A stretch of 64,000 nucleotides of DNA from Coccinella septempunctata (taxonomy: Eukaryota > Arthropoda > Insecta > Coleoptera > Coccinellidae). This document shows, one piece after another, positions 1-11,624 of the stretch (positions are counted from its first letter, which is position 1; each line of letters begins with the position of its first letter). The stretch covers positions 16,308,501 through 16,372,500 of the forward strand of contig NC_058191.1 of NCBI RefSeq assembly GCF_907165205.1, in the 5' to 3' direction. The notes below the pieces were generated by a model. It did not search any database, was not told where the DNA came from, and worked only from the letters and a program-made list of their open reading frames with translations. The translations under genes and the position numbers were made by a program.

Positions 1-147
1 GGATCAAATCGACCCAAACCTTGAAACTGCACATCGTTTTCGGATTGAGATGCACCTGTTGAATTTCAGTTCGATAGTTCCGATAGGAATCGAGATTTCA
101 GTGGCCTTTTCAACAAAGTGTGATATCAATTCCTCAAAAACTGTTGG
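1..147 (+). repeat. 145-bp satellite, end of an array
   Basis: About one monomer of the window's main satellite, in forward orientation. It ends at the junction with the Jockey-derived fragment at 148. The same junction recurs at 37,125, because 1-2,237 is duplicated at 36,979-39,330. Confidence 0.95.
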
Positions 148-467
148 CTTCTCCATGTTAGACCTTTGTCTAGGGTGATACCTAAATATTTTGCTTCGTT
201 TTTCCATTCGATTTCTTCTCCATCTACCTCTAGATTTGTTGTAGTTCTTAGTCTCCTCTTCTGCAGTAATGTCGCTTGGCTCTTTTGTCCGTTGAGTTTT
301 ATTTTCCATTTAATACACCAGTCATTTATTTCATCTATAGCTTCTTGTAACATTCCTTCTATAATAACTGTAGTTGCACGGTTGTAATTTATCATTTTTG
401 TGTAGAGAGCTTTAGATATCTCTACCCAATCTGAGGTGCCCATCATCGTGATGGGTGGAATTTTATC
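148..467 (-). pseudogene. Fragment of a nested Jockey retrotransposon (gag piece joined to ORF2 piece)
   Basis: Read on the minus strand, the first part matches residues 140-173 of the intact Jockey ORF1 in this window (start KIPPITMMGTSDW). The rest matches ORF2 from about residue 690 (NDWCIKWKIKLNGQKSQ). The frames happen to run together, so it looks like a fusion protein. The longer copy at 14,733-16,055 shows that the join is a 5'-truncated ORF2 insertion into gag, flanked by a target-site duplication. This copy is cut at 148, where satellite begins, and has lost the 3' part. It is a decayed fragment without independent function. Confidence 0.9.
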
Positions 468-1248
468 GAACAATTCATGATAAATAGAACTTATTCTTTT
501 ATTCATTGACCATCAAAATTCGATCCAAATCTCGAAACTCTGCACAATTTTTGAACTGAGATATACGTATTGAGTTTCATTCAGTTCGATAATTCAGATA
601 GGAATTAAGATTTCTGTGGTCAATTCGGCAAAGTGTGATATGAATTTCTCAAAAACCGTTTGATCATTTCGAGCCAAATCTTGAAACTTCACATAGTTTT
701 CGAATTGAGATGCACATGTTGAATTTCATATCGATAGTTCTGATAGGAATTGAGATTTCAGAGGTCAATTCGGCAAAGTGTGATATCAATTTCTCATAAA
801 CTGTTGGATCAATTCGAGCCAAATTTTGAAACTGTACATAGTCTTCGAATTGAGGTGCATATTGAGATGCATGCGAAAACTATGTGCAGTTTCAAGATTT
901 GGTTCGAATTGATCCAATAGTTCCTTAGGAATTGAAATGATATTTTGACGAATCGACTACTACTCCGGTTAGCTCATCCACCATTTCAGTTTGTGCAATA
1001 AAAGATATTTTTCGGAACGGTATCATTTTAATATCGGTAGGAATTGAGATTTCAGACGTCAATTCGGCAAAGTGTGATATCAATTTCCCATAAACTGTTG
1101 GATCAATTCGAGCCAGATTTTGAAACTGTACATAGTTTTCGAATTGAGTTGCATATTGAGATGCATGCGAAAACTATGTGCAGTTTCAAGATTTGGTTCG
1201 AATTGATCCAATAGTTCCTTAGAAATTGAAATGATATTTGGACGAATC
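468..1248 (-). repeat. Diverged satellite with inverted junctions and a tail-only module fragment
   Basis: Starts with the distal tip of the histone H1 upstream remnant (about 468-515, minus strand), followed by roughly three diverged forward monomers. Near 866 and again near 1,165 the satellite flips orientation around a 'gcatgc' core, so monomer sequence is followed by its reverse complement. Positions 952-1,036 are a copy of only the AT-rich tail of the zinc-knuckle module. No gene is seen here. Confidence 0.8.
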
Positions 1249-1648
1249 GACTACTACTCCGGTTAGCGCATCCACCATTTCGGTTGGTGCAATAAAAGAT
1301 ATTTTTCGGAACGGTATCATTTTAATAATCGGTAATTTTTTTTTCGGTAATTCTAATCCATTTTCACCTTCTACTTCGGTAGGGGTGGCAACGATGTGGG
1401 CGGCGACGGTTCTGACGGTGTTGGCGGTACGGCTGGCCTCAGTCGGAGGTCCGGCAGTATGGCCTCTGTCCTGCTCCCTGGAGTTGCGGTCGGTCCTGAG
1501 GCAGTTTTGGCGGTCCCTGGTCCCCTATCTCTAACGCAACACACCCTGGAAAAGACCCCCACACGGCCGCACCTGGAACAGAACTTCGTCCTTTCCCCTC
1601 GGCAGTCCTCCCTGTGGTAGCCTTCATTGCCACACCGCCAGCAACTGT
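1249..1648 (-). pseudogene. gag-type CCHC zinc-knuckle fragment, module copy 1
   Basis: A GC-rich block on the minus strand. It encodes one canonical knuckle, CWRCGNEGYHREDC (CX2CX4HX4C), followed by a second Cys cluster CSRCGRVGV with Val where the His would be. This layout is common in retroelement gag proteins. Both ends are cut, and no protease or reverse transcriptase belongs to it. In this copy a 115-bp deletion between two 'gtgg' repeats has removed the 5' part and fused the block directly to the histone H1 remnant. The element family is not resolved. Confidence 0.75.
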
Positions 1649-2016
1649 GGTTGCCTGTCGCACTTGAGACTCGGAGGCTGAAAATGACATTGTTTGACCT
1701 TAACACTTTGGATTTCTTCAAATAGTGGGACCGATATTAGCCAAGTTGACGGAAATTTTACGGGCGAATGGTTGGTAAATTATTGCTAAGGACTTGAAAT
1801 TGAAAGTTTCCTGCGCAATTTCGAGGATTTTAAAGTTTTTCATTTGTACCAATTATTGGGTTCATCATTGCATCGTATTTCACGACTTGCCGCAGTCGCT
1901 CTTGTCAAGGTTCATGGATATTCTTGTCATAAGTTATTATTCCGAAAGTTGTGTCTCCTTGATCGAACAATTCATGATAAATAGAATTTATTCTTTTATT
2001 CATTGACCATCAAAAT
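1649..2016 (-). pseudogene. Histone H1 5' remnant (upstream region and first codons), truncated
   Basis: Read on the minus strand it holds H1 upstream DNA, an ATG at 1,690-1,688 and codons for MSFSASESQVRQATT. This aligns with the start of the longer H1 pseudogene at 61,020 (MSFSTSESEMRQATT). Some 70 bp of upstream DNA present in the sister copies (for example 17,290-17,360) is missing near 1,890. The fragment stops after about 15 codons, so it cannot encode a linker histone. Confidence 0.82.
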
Positions 2017-2451
2017 TCGATCTAAATCTCGAAACTCTACACAATTTTCGAACTGAGATATACGTATTGAGTTTCATTCAGTTCGATAATTCGGATAGGA
2101 ATTAAGATTTCTGTGGTCAATTCTGCAAAGTGTGATATGAATTTCTCAAAAACCGTTTGATCATTTCGACCCAAATCTTGAAACTTCACATAGTTTTCGA
2201 ATTGAGATGCACATGTTGAATTTCATATCGATAGTTCTGATAGGAATTGAGATTTCAGAGGTCAATTCGGCAAAGTGTGATATCAATTTCCCATAAACTG
2301 TTGGATCAATTCGAGCCAAATTTTGAAACTGTACATAGTTTTCGAATTGAGTTGCATATTGAGATGCATGCAAAAACTATGTGCAGTTTCAAGATTTGGT
2401 TAGAATTGATCCAATAGTTCCTTAGGAATTGAAATGATATTTTGACGAATC
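2017..2451 (+). repeat. Diverged satellite with inverted junction
   Basis: About two to three diverged forward monomers, then a switch to reverse-complement satellite around the 'gcatgc'-like core near 2,365. This is the spacer between two minus-strand modules. No gene is seen. Confidence 0.8.
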
Positions 2452-2901
2452 GACTACTACTCCGGTTAGCGCATCCACCATTTCGGTTGGTGCAATAAAA
2501 GATATTTTTCGGAACGGTATCATTTTAATAATTGGTAATTTTTTTTTCGGTAATTCTAATCCATTTTCACCTTCTACTTCGGTAGGGGCGGCAACGATGT
2601 GGGCGGCGACGGTTCTGACGGTGTTGGCGGTACGGCGGGCCTCAGTCGGAGGTCCGGCAGTATGGCCTCTGTCCTGCTCCCTGGAGTTGCGGTCGGTCCT
2701 GAGGCAGTTCTGGCGGTCCCTGGTCCCCTATCTCTTACGCAACACACCCTGGAAAGGACCCCCACACGGCCGCACCTGGAACAGAACTTCGTCCTTTCCC
2801 CTCGGCAGTCCACCCTGTGGTGGCCTTCATTGCCACACCGCCAGCAACTGTGGAGGCCTAACCCCAGGTAGAACTGAAGTCTACAGGTCCCCACGGTCCT
2901 T
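2452..2901 (-). pseudogene. gag-type CCHC zinc-knuckle fragment, module copy 2
   Basis: Full-length version of the module on the minus strand. It has a short lead, the knuckle CWRCGNEGHHRVDC, the second cluster CSRCGRVGV, a Pro/Thr-rich stretch, then an AT-rich tail ending against satellite. A stop follows PPLPK in the frame of the knuckles. Retroelement gag is the best reading, and the exact family is unknown. Confidence 0.75.
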
Positions 2902-3045
2902 TCGAACTGAAATTCAACATGTGCATCTCAATTAGCAAACTGTGTACATACACCAGTGGCGGGCGTGGTTGCCTGTCGCACTTGAGACTCGGGGGCTGAA
3001 AATAACATTGTTCGACCTTAACACTTTGGATTTCTTCAAAAGTGG
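2902..3045 (-). pseudogene. Satellite scrap plus short histone H1 5' remnant
   Basis: A ~43-bp piece of satellite (2,902-2,945) separates the zinc-knuckle block from a short H1 remnant. The H1 ATG lies at 3,008-3,006 on the minus strand and the first codons are slightly changed (MLFSAPES instead of MSFSASES). Only about 40 bp of upstream DNA remain before forward satellite begins. Confidence 0.75.
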
Positions 3046-3493
3046 TCCATTCGGCAAACTGTGATATCAATTCCTCGAAAACTGTTGGATCAATTCGAAC
3101 CAAATCTTGAAACTGCACATAGTTTTCGGATTGAGATGCACATGTTGAATTTCAGTTCGATAGTTCAGATAGGAATTGAGATTTCAATGGTCAATTCGGC
3201 AAAGTGTGATATCAATTCCTCGAAAACTGTTCGTTCAATTCGAACCAAATCTTGAAATTTCACATAGTTTTAGAATTGAGATGGACATGTTGAATTTCAG
3301 TTCGATAGTTCTGATAGGAATTGAGATTTCAGTGGTCGATTCGACATATTATCATTTCAATTCCTAAGGAACTATTGAATCAATTCGACCAAAATCTCGA
3401 AACTGTACACAGTTTTCGAAATGAGATGCACATGTTGAATTTCAGTTCGATAGTTCTGATAGGAATTGAGATTTCGGTGGTCGATTCGACATA
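3046..3493 (+). repeat. 145-bp satellite array
   Basis: Forward tandem monomers at 145-bp spacing. Both main monomer types are present: one with 'ggcaaagtgtgatatcaatt' and one with 'catattatcatttcaatt' at the same place. The array is split by the Tc1/mariner-like element that follows. Confidence 0.96.
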
Positions 3494-4007
3494 CAGTCCC
3501 TGGCCATATTATTAGACGCACTGATTCGATGCAAAATCTCAATATTGAATTATTAAATTGAATGTATATGTTACATATACTTAATCTGTAAATGATTTTC
3601 ACATATAATATATCATATTGGATAAAAAATATTGATTTATTGATGTTTAAACATGAAATTCTAATATTTTGCTGAGCCACCCTGTGTAGCTATGAGAGCT
3701 TCATACTATCAAAGCAGAATTGTTCGGTTTGCTGCATTCGAAGATAATGATTTCATATGTGGATTATCGAAATAACGTACGAACCTGAAGAATGCAAGAC
3801 GTCCACTGGAAGACATAGTACTGATTCATACTTAAGTATTAATACTACAACATCAAAAATAAATGCCAAATAGAACAATTTAATGAGAGTCGTAGATAAA
3901 ACTGACATTCTGTGGACATGAAATTTAAATATTCTGCTTTTTCCTCGGGCAATACCAGTAAATATAAAAAAAATTCTCAGTGCGTCTAATAAACTGGCCA
4001 GGGACTG
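3494..4007. mobile_element. Tc1/mariner-like MITE (514 bp, non-autonomous)
   Basis: The ends are 31-bp terminal inverted repeats, 3,494-3,524 and 3,977-4,007, starting CAGTCCCTGGCCA and matching at 29 of 31 positions. The insertion is flanked by TA on both sides (3,492-3,493 and 4,008-4,009). Removing the element and one TA restores the uninterrupted satellite motif 'gattcgacatagtatcatt' seen elsewhere. A TA duplication and CAGT-starting ends are typical of the Tc1/mariner superfamily. The AT-rich interior has no transposase-like ORF, so it would need a transposase supplied in trans. It interrupts a single monomer. Confidence 0.9.
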
Positions 4008-5751
4008 TAGTATCATTTCAATTCCTAAGGAACTATTGAATCAATTCGAACCAAATCTTGAAACTGTACATTGTTTTCGAATTGAGATGCACATGTTGAA
4101 TTTCAGATCGATAGTTCTGATAGGAATTGAGATTTCAGTGGACGATTCGACATAGTATCATTTCAATTCCTAAGGAACTATTGAATCAATTCAACCAAAA
4201 TCTCGAAACTGTACACAGTCTTCGAATTGAGATGCACATGTTGAATTTCAGTTCGATAGTTATGATAGGAATTGAGATTTCAGTGGTCCATTCGGCAAAC
4301 TGTGATATCAATTCCTCGAAAACTGTTGGATCAATTCGAACCAAATCTTGAAACTGCACATAGTTTTCGGATTGAGATGCACATGTTGAATTTCAGTTCG
4401 ATAGTTCAGATAGGAATTGAGATTTCAGTGGTCCATTCGGCAAACTGTGATATCAATTCCTCGAAAACTGTTAGATCAATTCGAACCAAATCTTGAAACT
4501 GCACATAGTTTGCGGATTGAGATGCACATGTTGAATTTCAGTTCGATAGTTCAGATAGGAATTGAGATTTCAATGGTCAATTCGGCAAAGTGTGATATCA
4601 ATTCCTCGAAAACTGTTGGTTCAATTCGAACCAAATCTTGACATTTCACATAGTTTTCGAATTGAGATGCACATGTTGAATTTCAGTTCGATAGTTCAGA
4701 TAGGAATCAAGATTTCAGTGGTCTTTTCGGCAAAGTGTGATATCAATTCCTCAAAAACTGTTGGATCAATTCGAACCAAATCTCGAAACAGCACATAGTT
4801 TTCGAATTGAGATGCACTTGTTGAATTTCAGTTCGATAGTTCTGATAGGAATTGAGATTTCAGTGGTCGATTCGACAAAATATCATTTCAATTCCCAAGG
4901 AACTATTGGATCAATTCGACCCATATCCCGAAACTGTATTCAGTTTTCGAATTGAGATGCACATGTTGAATTTCAGTTCGATAGTTCAGAGAGGAATTGA
5001 GATTTCAGTGGTCAATTCGGCAAAGTGTGATATCAATTCCTCGAAAACTGTTGGATCAATTCGAACCAAATCTTGAAACTGCACGTAGTTTTCGGATTGA
5101 GATGCACATGGTGAATTTCAGTTCGATAGTTCAGATAGGAATCGAGATTTCGGTGGTCTTTTCGGCAAAGTGTGATATCAATTCCTCAAAAACTGTTGGA
5201 TCAATTCGAACCAAATCTCGAAACAGCACATGGTTTGAGAGATTGAGATGCACATGTTGAATTTCAGTATGATAGTTCTGATAGGAATTCAGATTTCAGT
5301 GGTCAATTCGGCAAAGTGTGATATCAATTCCTCGAAAACTGTTGGATCAATTCGAACCAAATCTTGAAACTGCACATAGTTTTCGGATTGAGATGCACAT
5401 GTTGAATTTCAGTTCGATAGTTCAGATAGGAAGTGAGATTTCAATGGTCAATTCGGCAAAGTGTGATATCAATTCCTCGAAAACTGTTGGTTCAATTCGA
5501 ACCAAATCTTGAAATTTCACATTGTTTTCGAATTGAGATGCACATGTTGAATTTCAGTATGATAGTTCTGATAGGAATTCAGATTTCAGTGGTCGATTCG
5601 ACAAAATATCATTTCAATTCCCAAGGAACTATTGGATCAATTCGACCCAAATCCCGAAACTGTATTCAGTTTTCGAATTGAGATGCACATGTTGAATTTC
5701 AGTTCGATAGTTAGATAGGAATTGAGATTTCAGTGGTCCATTCGGCAAACT
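4008..5751 (+). repeat. 145-bp satellite array
   Basis: About twelve forward monomers, mostly 145 bp, mixing the two main types and intermediates. Every monomer opens short overlapping ORFs starting MRFQWSIR. These are by-products of the repeat, because each 145-bp step shifts the frame. Confidence 0.96.
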
Positions 5752-8647
5752 GTGATATCAATTCCTAAAAACTGTTGGATCAATTCGACCCAAATCTCGA
5801 AACTGTACACAGTTTTCGAATTGAGATGCACATGTTGAATTTCAGTTCGATAGTTCAGATAGGAATCGAGATTTCAGTGGTCTTTTCGGCAAAGTGTGAT
5901 ATCAATTCCTCAAAAACTGTTGGATCAATTCCAACCAAATCTTGAAACAGCACATAGTTTTCGAATTGAGATGCACATGTTGAATTTCAGTTCGATAGTT
6001 CAGATAGGAATTGAGATTTCAGTGGTCAATTCGGTAAAGTGTGATATCAATTCCTCGAAAACTGTTGGTTCAATTCGAACCAAATCTTGAAATTTCACAC
6101 AGTTTTCGAATTGAGATGCACATGTTGAATTTCAGTTCGATAGTTCTGATAGGAATTGAGATTTCAGTGGTCGATTCGACATATTATCATTTCAATTCCT
6201 AAGGAACTATTGAATCAATTCGACCAAAATCTCGAAACTGTACACAGTTTTCGAAATGAGATGCACATGTTGAATTTCAGTTCGATAGTTCTGATAGGAA
6301 TTGAGATTTCAGTTCTCGATTCGACATAGTATCATTTCAATTCCTAAGGAACTATTGGATCAATTCGAACCAAATCTTGAAACTGTACATTGTTTTCGAA
6401 TTGAGATGCACATGTTGAATTTCAGATCGATAGTTCTGATAGGAATTGAGATTTCAGTGGACGATTCGACATAGTATCATTTCAATTCCTAAGGAACCAT
6501 TGAATCAATTCAACCAAAATCTCGAAACTGTACACAGTCTTCGAATTGAGATGCACATGTTGAATTTCAGTTCGATAGTTATGATAGGAATTGAGATTTC
6601 AGTGGTCCATTCGGCAAAGTGTGATATCAATTCCTCGAAAACTGTTGATTCAATTCAAACCAAATCTTGACATTTCACATAGTTTTCGAATTGAGATGCA
6701 CATGTTGAATTTCAGTTCGATAGTTCAGATAGGAATCAAGATTTCAGTGGTCTTTTCGGCAAAGTGTGATATCAATTCCTCAAAAACTGTTGGATCAATT
6801 CGAACCAAATCTCGAAACAGCACATAGTTTTCGAATTGAGATGCACATGTTGAATTTCAGTTCGATAGTTCTGATAGGAATTGAGATTTCAGTGGTCGAT
6901 TCGACAAAATATCATTTCAGTTCCTAAGGAACTCTTGGTTCAATTCGAATCAAATCTTGAAATTTCACACAGTTTTCGAATTGAGATGCACATGTTGAAT
7001 TTCAGTTCGATAGTTCAGATAGGAATTGAGATTTCAGTGGTCAATTCGGCAAAGTGTGATATCAATTCCTCGAAAACTGTTGGTTCAATTCGAACCAAAT
7101 CTTGAAATTTCACATAGTTTTCGAATTGAGATGCACATGTTGAATTTCAGTATGATAGTTCTGATAGGAATTCAGATTTCAGTGGTCGATTCGACAAAAT
7201 ATCATTTCAATTCCCAAGGAACTATTGGATCAATTCGACCCAAATCCCGAAACTGTATTCAGTTTTCGAATTGAGATGCACATGTTGAATTTCAGTTCGA
7301 TAGTTAGATAGGAATTGAGATTTCAGTGGTCCATTCGGCAAACTCTGATATCAATTCCTCAAAAACTGTTGGATCAATTCGACCCAAATCTTGAAACTGC
7401 ACATAGTTTTCGGATTGAGATGCACCTGTTGAATTTCAGTTCGATAGTTCAGATAGGAATCAAGATTTCAGTGGTCTTTTCGGCAAAGTGTGATATCAAT
7501 TCCTCAAAAACTGTTGGATCAATTCGAACCAAATCTCGAAACAGCACATAGTTTTCGAATTGAGATGCACATGTTGAATTTCAGTTCGATAGTTCTGATA
7601 GGAATTGAGATTTCAGTGGTCGATTCGACAAAATATCATTTCAATTCCTCAAAAACTGTTGGATCAATTCGAACCAAATCTTGAAACTGCACATAGTTTT
7701 CGAATTGAGATGCACATGTTGAATTTCAGTTCGATAGTTCAGATAGGAATTGAGATTTCAGTGGTCGATTCGACAAAATATCATTTCAGTTCCTAAGGAA
7801 CTCTTGGTTCAATTCGAACCAAATCTTGAAATTTCACACAGATTTCGAATTGAGATGCACATGTTGAATTTCAGTTCGATAGTTCAGATAGGAATTGAGA
7901 TTTCAGTGGTCAATTCGGCAAAGTGTGATATCAATTCCTCGAAAACTGTTGGATCAATTCCAACCAAATCTTGAAACAGCACATAGTTTTCGAATTGAGA
8001 TGCACATGTTGAATTTCAGTTCGATAGTTCCGATAGGAATTGAGATTTCAGTGGTCGATTCAACAAAATATCATTTCAATTCCCAAGGAACTATTGGATC
8101 AATCGACCAAAATCTCGAAACTGTACACAGTTTTCGAATTGAGATGCACATGTTGAATTTCAAATCGATAGTTCAGATAGGAATTGAGATTTTAGTGGTC
8201 AATTCGGCAAAGTGTGATATCAATTCCCAAAAACTGTTGGATCAATTCGAACCAAATCTTGAAACTGCACATTGTTTTCGAATTAAGATGCACATGTTGA
8301 ATTTCAGATCGATAGTTCTGATAGGAATTGAGATTTCAGTGGTCGATTCGACATAGTATCATTTCAATTCCTAAGGAACTATTGAATCAATTCAATCAAA
8401 ATCTCGAAACTGTACACAGTCTTCGAATTGAGATGCACATTTCGAATTTCAGTTCGATAGTTATGATAGGAATTGAGATTTCAGTGGTCCATTCGGCAAA
8501 CTGTGATATCAATTCCTCGAAAACTGTTGGATCAATTCGAACCAAATCTTGAAACTGCACATAGTTTTCGGATTGAGATACACATGTTGAATTTCAGTTC
8601 GATAGTTCAGATAGGAATTGAGATTTCAGTGGTCAATTCGGCAAAGT
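5752..8647 (+). repeat. Satellite higher-order repeat, copy 1 (2,896 bp, 20 monomers)
   Basis: The order of monomer variants from 5,752 to about 7,664 recurs at 8,648-10,560 at a constant offset of 2,896 bp, which is 20 monomers. Very few differences were seen (for example tgatatc versus tgaaatc near 5,898/8,794, and cacctg versus cacatg near 7,422/10,318). The remainder matches copy 2 at offset 3,186. Confidence 0.9.
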
Positions 8648-11285
8648 GTGATATCAATTCCTAAAAACTGTTGGATCAATTCGACCCAAATCTCGAAACT
8701 GTACACAGTTTTCGAATTGAGATGCACATGTTGAATTTCAGTTCGATAGTTCAGATAGGAATCGAGATTTCAGTGGTCTTTTCGGCAAAGTGTGAAATCA
8801 ATTCCTCAAAAACTGTTGGATCAATTCCAACCAAATCTTGAAACAGCACATAGTTTTCGAATTGAGATGCACATGTTGAATTTCAGTTCGATAGTTCAGA
8901 TAGGAATTGAGATTTCAGTGGTCAATTCGGTAAAGTGTGATATCAATTCCTCGAAAACTGTTGGTTCAATTCGAACCAAATCTTGAAATTTCACACAGTT
9001 TTCGAATTGAGATGCACATGTTGAATTTCAGTTCGATAGTTCTGATAGGAATTGAGATTTCAGTGGTCGATTCGACATATTATCATTTCAATTCCTAAGG
9101 AACTATTGAATCAATTCGACCAAAATCTCGAAACTGTACACAGTTTTCGAAATGAGATGCACATGTTGAATTTCAGTTCGATAGTTCTGATAGGAATTGA
9201 GATTTCAGTTCTCGATTCGACATAGTATCATTTCAATTCCTAAGGAACTATTGGATCAATTCGAACCAAATCTTGAAACTGTACATTGTTTTCGAATTGA
9301 GATGCACATGTTGAATTTCAGATCGATAGTTCTGATAGGAATTGAGATTTCAGTGGACGATTCGACATAGTATCATTTCAATTCCTAAGGAACCATTGAA
9401 TCAATTCAACCAAAATCTCGAAACTGTACACAGTCTTCGAATTGAGATGCACATGTTGAATTTCAGTTCGATAGTTATGATAGGAATTGAGATTTCAGTG
9501 GTCCATTCGGCAAAGTGTGATATCAATTCCTCGAAAACTGTTGATTCAATTCAAACCAAATCTTGACATTTCACATAGTTTTCGAATTGAGATGCACATG
9601 TTGAATTTCAGTTCGATAGTTCAGATAGGAATCAAGATTTCAGTGGTCTTTTCGGCAAAGTGTGATATCAATTCCTCAAAAACTGTTGGATCAATTCGAA
9701 CCAAATCTCGAAACAGCACATAGTTTTCGAATTGAGATGCACATGTTGAATTTCAGTTCGATAGTTCTGATAGGAATTGAGATTTCAGTGGTCGATTCGA
9801 CAAAATATCATTTCAGTTCCTAAGGAACTCTTGGTTCAATTCGAATCAAATCTTGAAATTTCACACAGTTTTCGAATTGAGATGCACATGTTGAATTTCA
9901 GTTCGATAGTTCAGATAGGAATTGAGATTTCAGTGGTCAATTCGGCAAAGTGTGATATCAATTCCTCGAAAACTGTTGGTTCAATTCGAACCAAATCTTG
10001 AAATTTCACATAGTTTTCGAATTGAGATGCACATGTTGAATTTCAGTATGATAGTTCTGATAGGAATTCAGATTTCAGTGGTCGATTCGACAAAATATCA
10101 TTTCAATTCCCAAGGAACTATTGGATCAATTCGACCCAAATCCCGAAACTGTATTCAGTTTTCGAATTGAGATGCACATGTTGAATTTCAGTTCGATAGT
10201 TAGATAGGAATTGAGATTTCAGTGGTCCATTCGGCAAACTGTGATATCAATTCCTCAAAAACTGTTGGATCAATTCGACCCAAATCTTGAAACTGCACAT
10301 AGTTTTCGGATTGAGATGCACATGTTGAATTTCAGTTCGATAGTTCAGATAGGAATCAAGATTTCAGTGGTCTTTTCGGCAAAGTGTGATATCAATTCCT
10401 CAAAAACTGTTGGATCAATTCGAACCAAATCTCGAAACAGCACATAGTTTTCGAATTGAGATGCACATGTTGAATTTCAGTTCGATAGTTCTGATAGGAA
10501 TTGAGATTTCAGTGGTCGATTCGACAAAATATCATTTCAATTCCTCAAAAACTGTTGGACCAATTCGCCCCATATCTTGAAACTGCACATAGTTTTCGAA
10601 TTGAGATGCACATGTTGAATTTCAGTTCGATAGTTCAGATAGGAATTGAGATTTGAGTGGTCGATTCGACAAAATATCATTTCAGTTCCTAAGGAACTCT
10701 TGGTTCAATTCGAACCAAATCTTGAAATTTCACACAGTTTTCGAATTGAGATGCACATGTTGAATTTCAGTTCGATAGTTCAGATAGGAATTGAGATTTC
10801 AGTGGTCCATTCGGCAAAATATCATTTCAATTCCTCAAAAACTGTTGGTCCAATTCGCCCCATATCTTGAAACTGCACATAGTTTTCGAATTGAGATGCA
10901 CATGTTGAATTTCAGTTCGATAGTTCAGATAGGAATTGAGATTTCAGTGGTCGATTCGACAAAATATCATTTCAGTTCCTAAGGAACTCTTGGTTCAATT
11001 CGAACCAAATCTTGAAATTTCACACAGTTTTCGAATTGAGATGCACATGTTGAATTTCAGTTCGATAGTTCAGATAGGAATTGAGATTTCAGTGGTCAAT
11101 TCGGCAAAGTGTGATATCAATTCCTCGAAAACTGTTGGATCAATTCCAACCAAATCTTGAAACAGCACATAGTTTTCGAATTGAGATGCACATGTTGAAT
11201 TTCAGTTCGATAGTTCCGATAGGAATTGAGATTTCAGTGGTCGATTCAACAAAATATCATTTCAATTCCCAAGGAACTATTGGAT
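8648..11285 (+). repeat. Satellite higher-order repeat, copy 2, with a two-monomer expansion
   Basis: Second copy of the 2,896-bp unit. After about 10,560 the offset to copy 1 changes from 2,896 to 3,186 bp, so two extra monomers (290 bp) lie between 10,560 and 10,870. The copy stops abruptly at 11,285, where a histone H1 upstream fragment begins. Confidence 0.9.
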
Positions 11286-11332
11286 TATCATGAATTGTTC
11301 GATCAAGGAGACTCTACTTTCGGAATAATAAC
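11286..11332 (+). pseudogene. Distal part of a histone H1 upstream remnant
   Basis: Matches the far-upstream part of the H1 leader (starts 'atcatgaattgttcgatcaa'; compare 13,238 and 60,669). It is separated from the rest of the same remnant by the insertion that follows. Confidence 0.75.
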
Positions 11333-11624
11333 TTCTTTTTTTCATAAAGAACTATTCATGCCCCTCAAAAATAATGAATTACATTCGATAGATCATCTAT
11401 CCAGGAATACTATCCAAAAAACAGTTTGAAAAAATTCCTTCATTTGGAGTCTTGCCTGCGAAACGAGTGGCGTAGGGTGTAATTCTCTTGAATTTTCGAA
11501 AATCTCCAATATCTCGAAAACCAAGGCCCTTTTACTGAACGTAAAATATATTTTTCTGAACCGCCATAGAGTCCTCTACCCCCAGGCTCAATATTATCCA
11601 TTCATTACGCCACACCCTGTATAT
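11333..11624. mobile_element. Unclassified ~290-bp insertion in the H1 upstream remnant
   Basis: Sequence absent from all sister H1 upstream copies interrupts this one. Its right end reads 'gccacaccctgtata', the reverse complement of a tatacagggtgtggc terminus. Such termini occur on many insect repeats. The left end has no matching inverted repeat and no clear target-site duplication could be fixed, so the class and exact boundaries are uncertain. No coding potential is seen. Confidence 0.5.

Larger units (their letters stand above)
1..2237. repeat. Long duplication, copy 1 (partner 36,979-39,330)
   Basis: Positions 1-1,647 match 36,979-38,625 at a constant offset of 36,978. Positions 1,648-2,237 match 38,741-39,330 at offset 37,093. 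The 115-bp difference is one indel at 1,647, and I saw no substitution in the stretches compared by eye. The duplication may extend left of the window. The right-hand boundary lies inside a satellite monomer, at the end of a shared 'gatagttc' motif. Confidence 0.93.

Noticed and set aside
1371..1721. Fused ORFs joining H1 first codons or H1 leader with zinc knuckles
   Set aside because: They exist only because of the 115-bp deletion in this copy. The sister copy at 38,226-39,110 does not have them.
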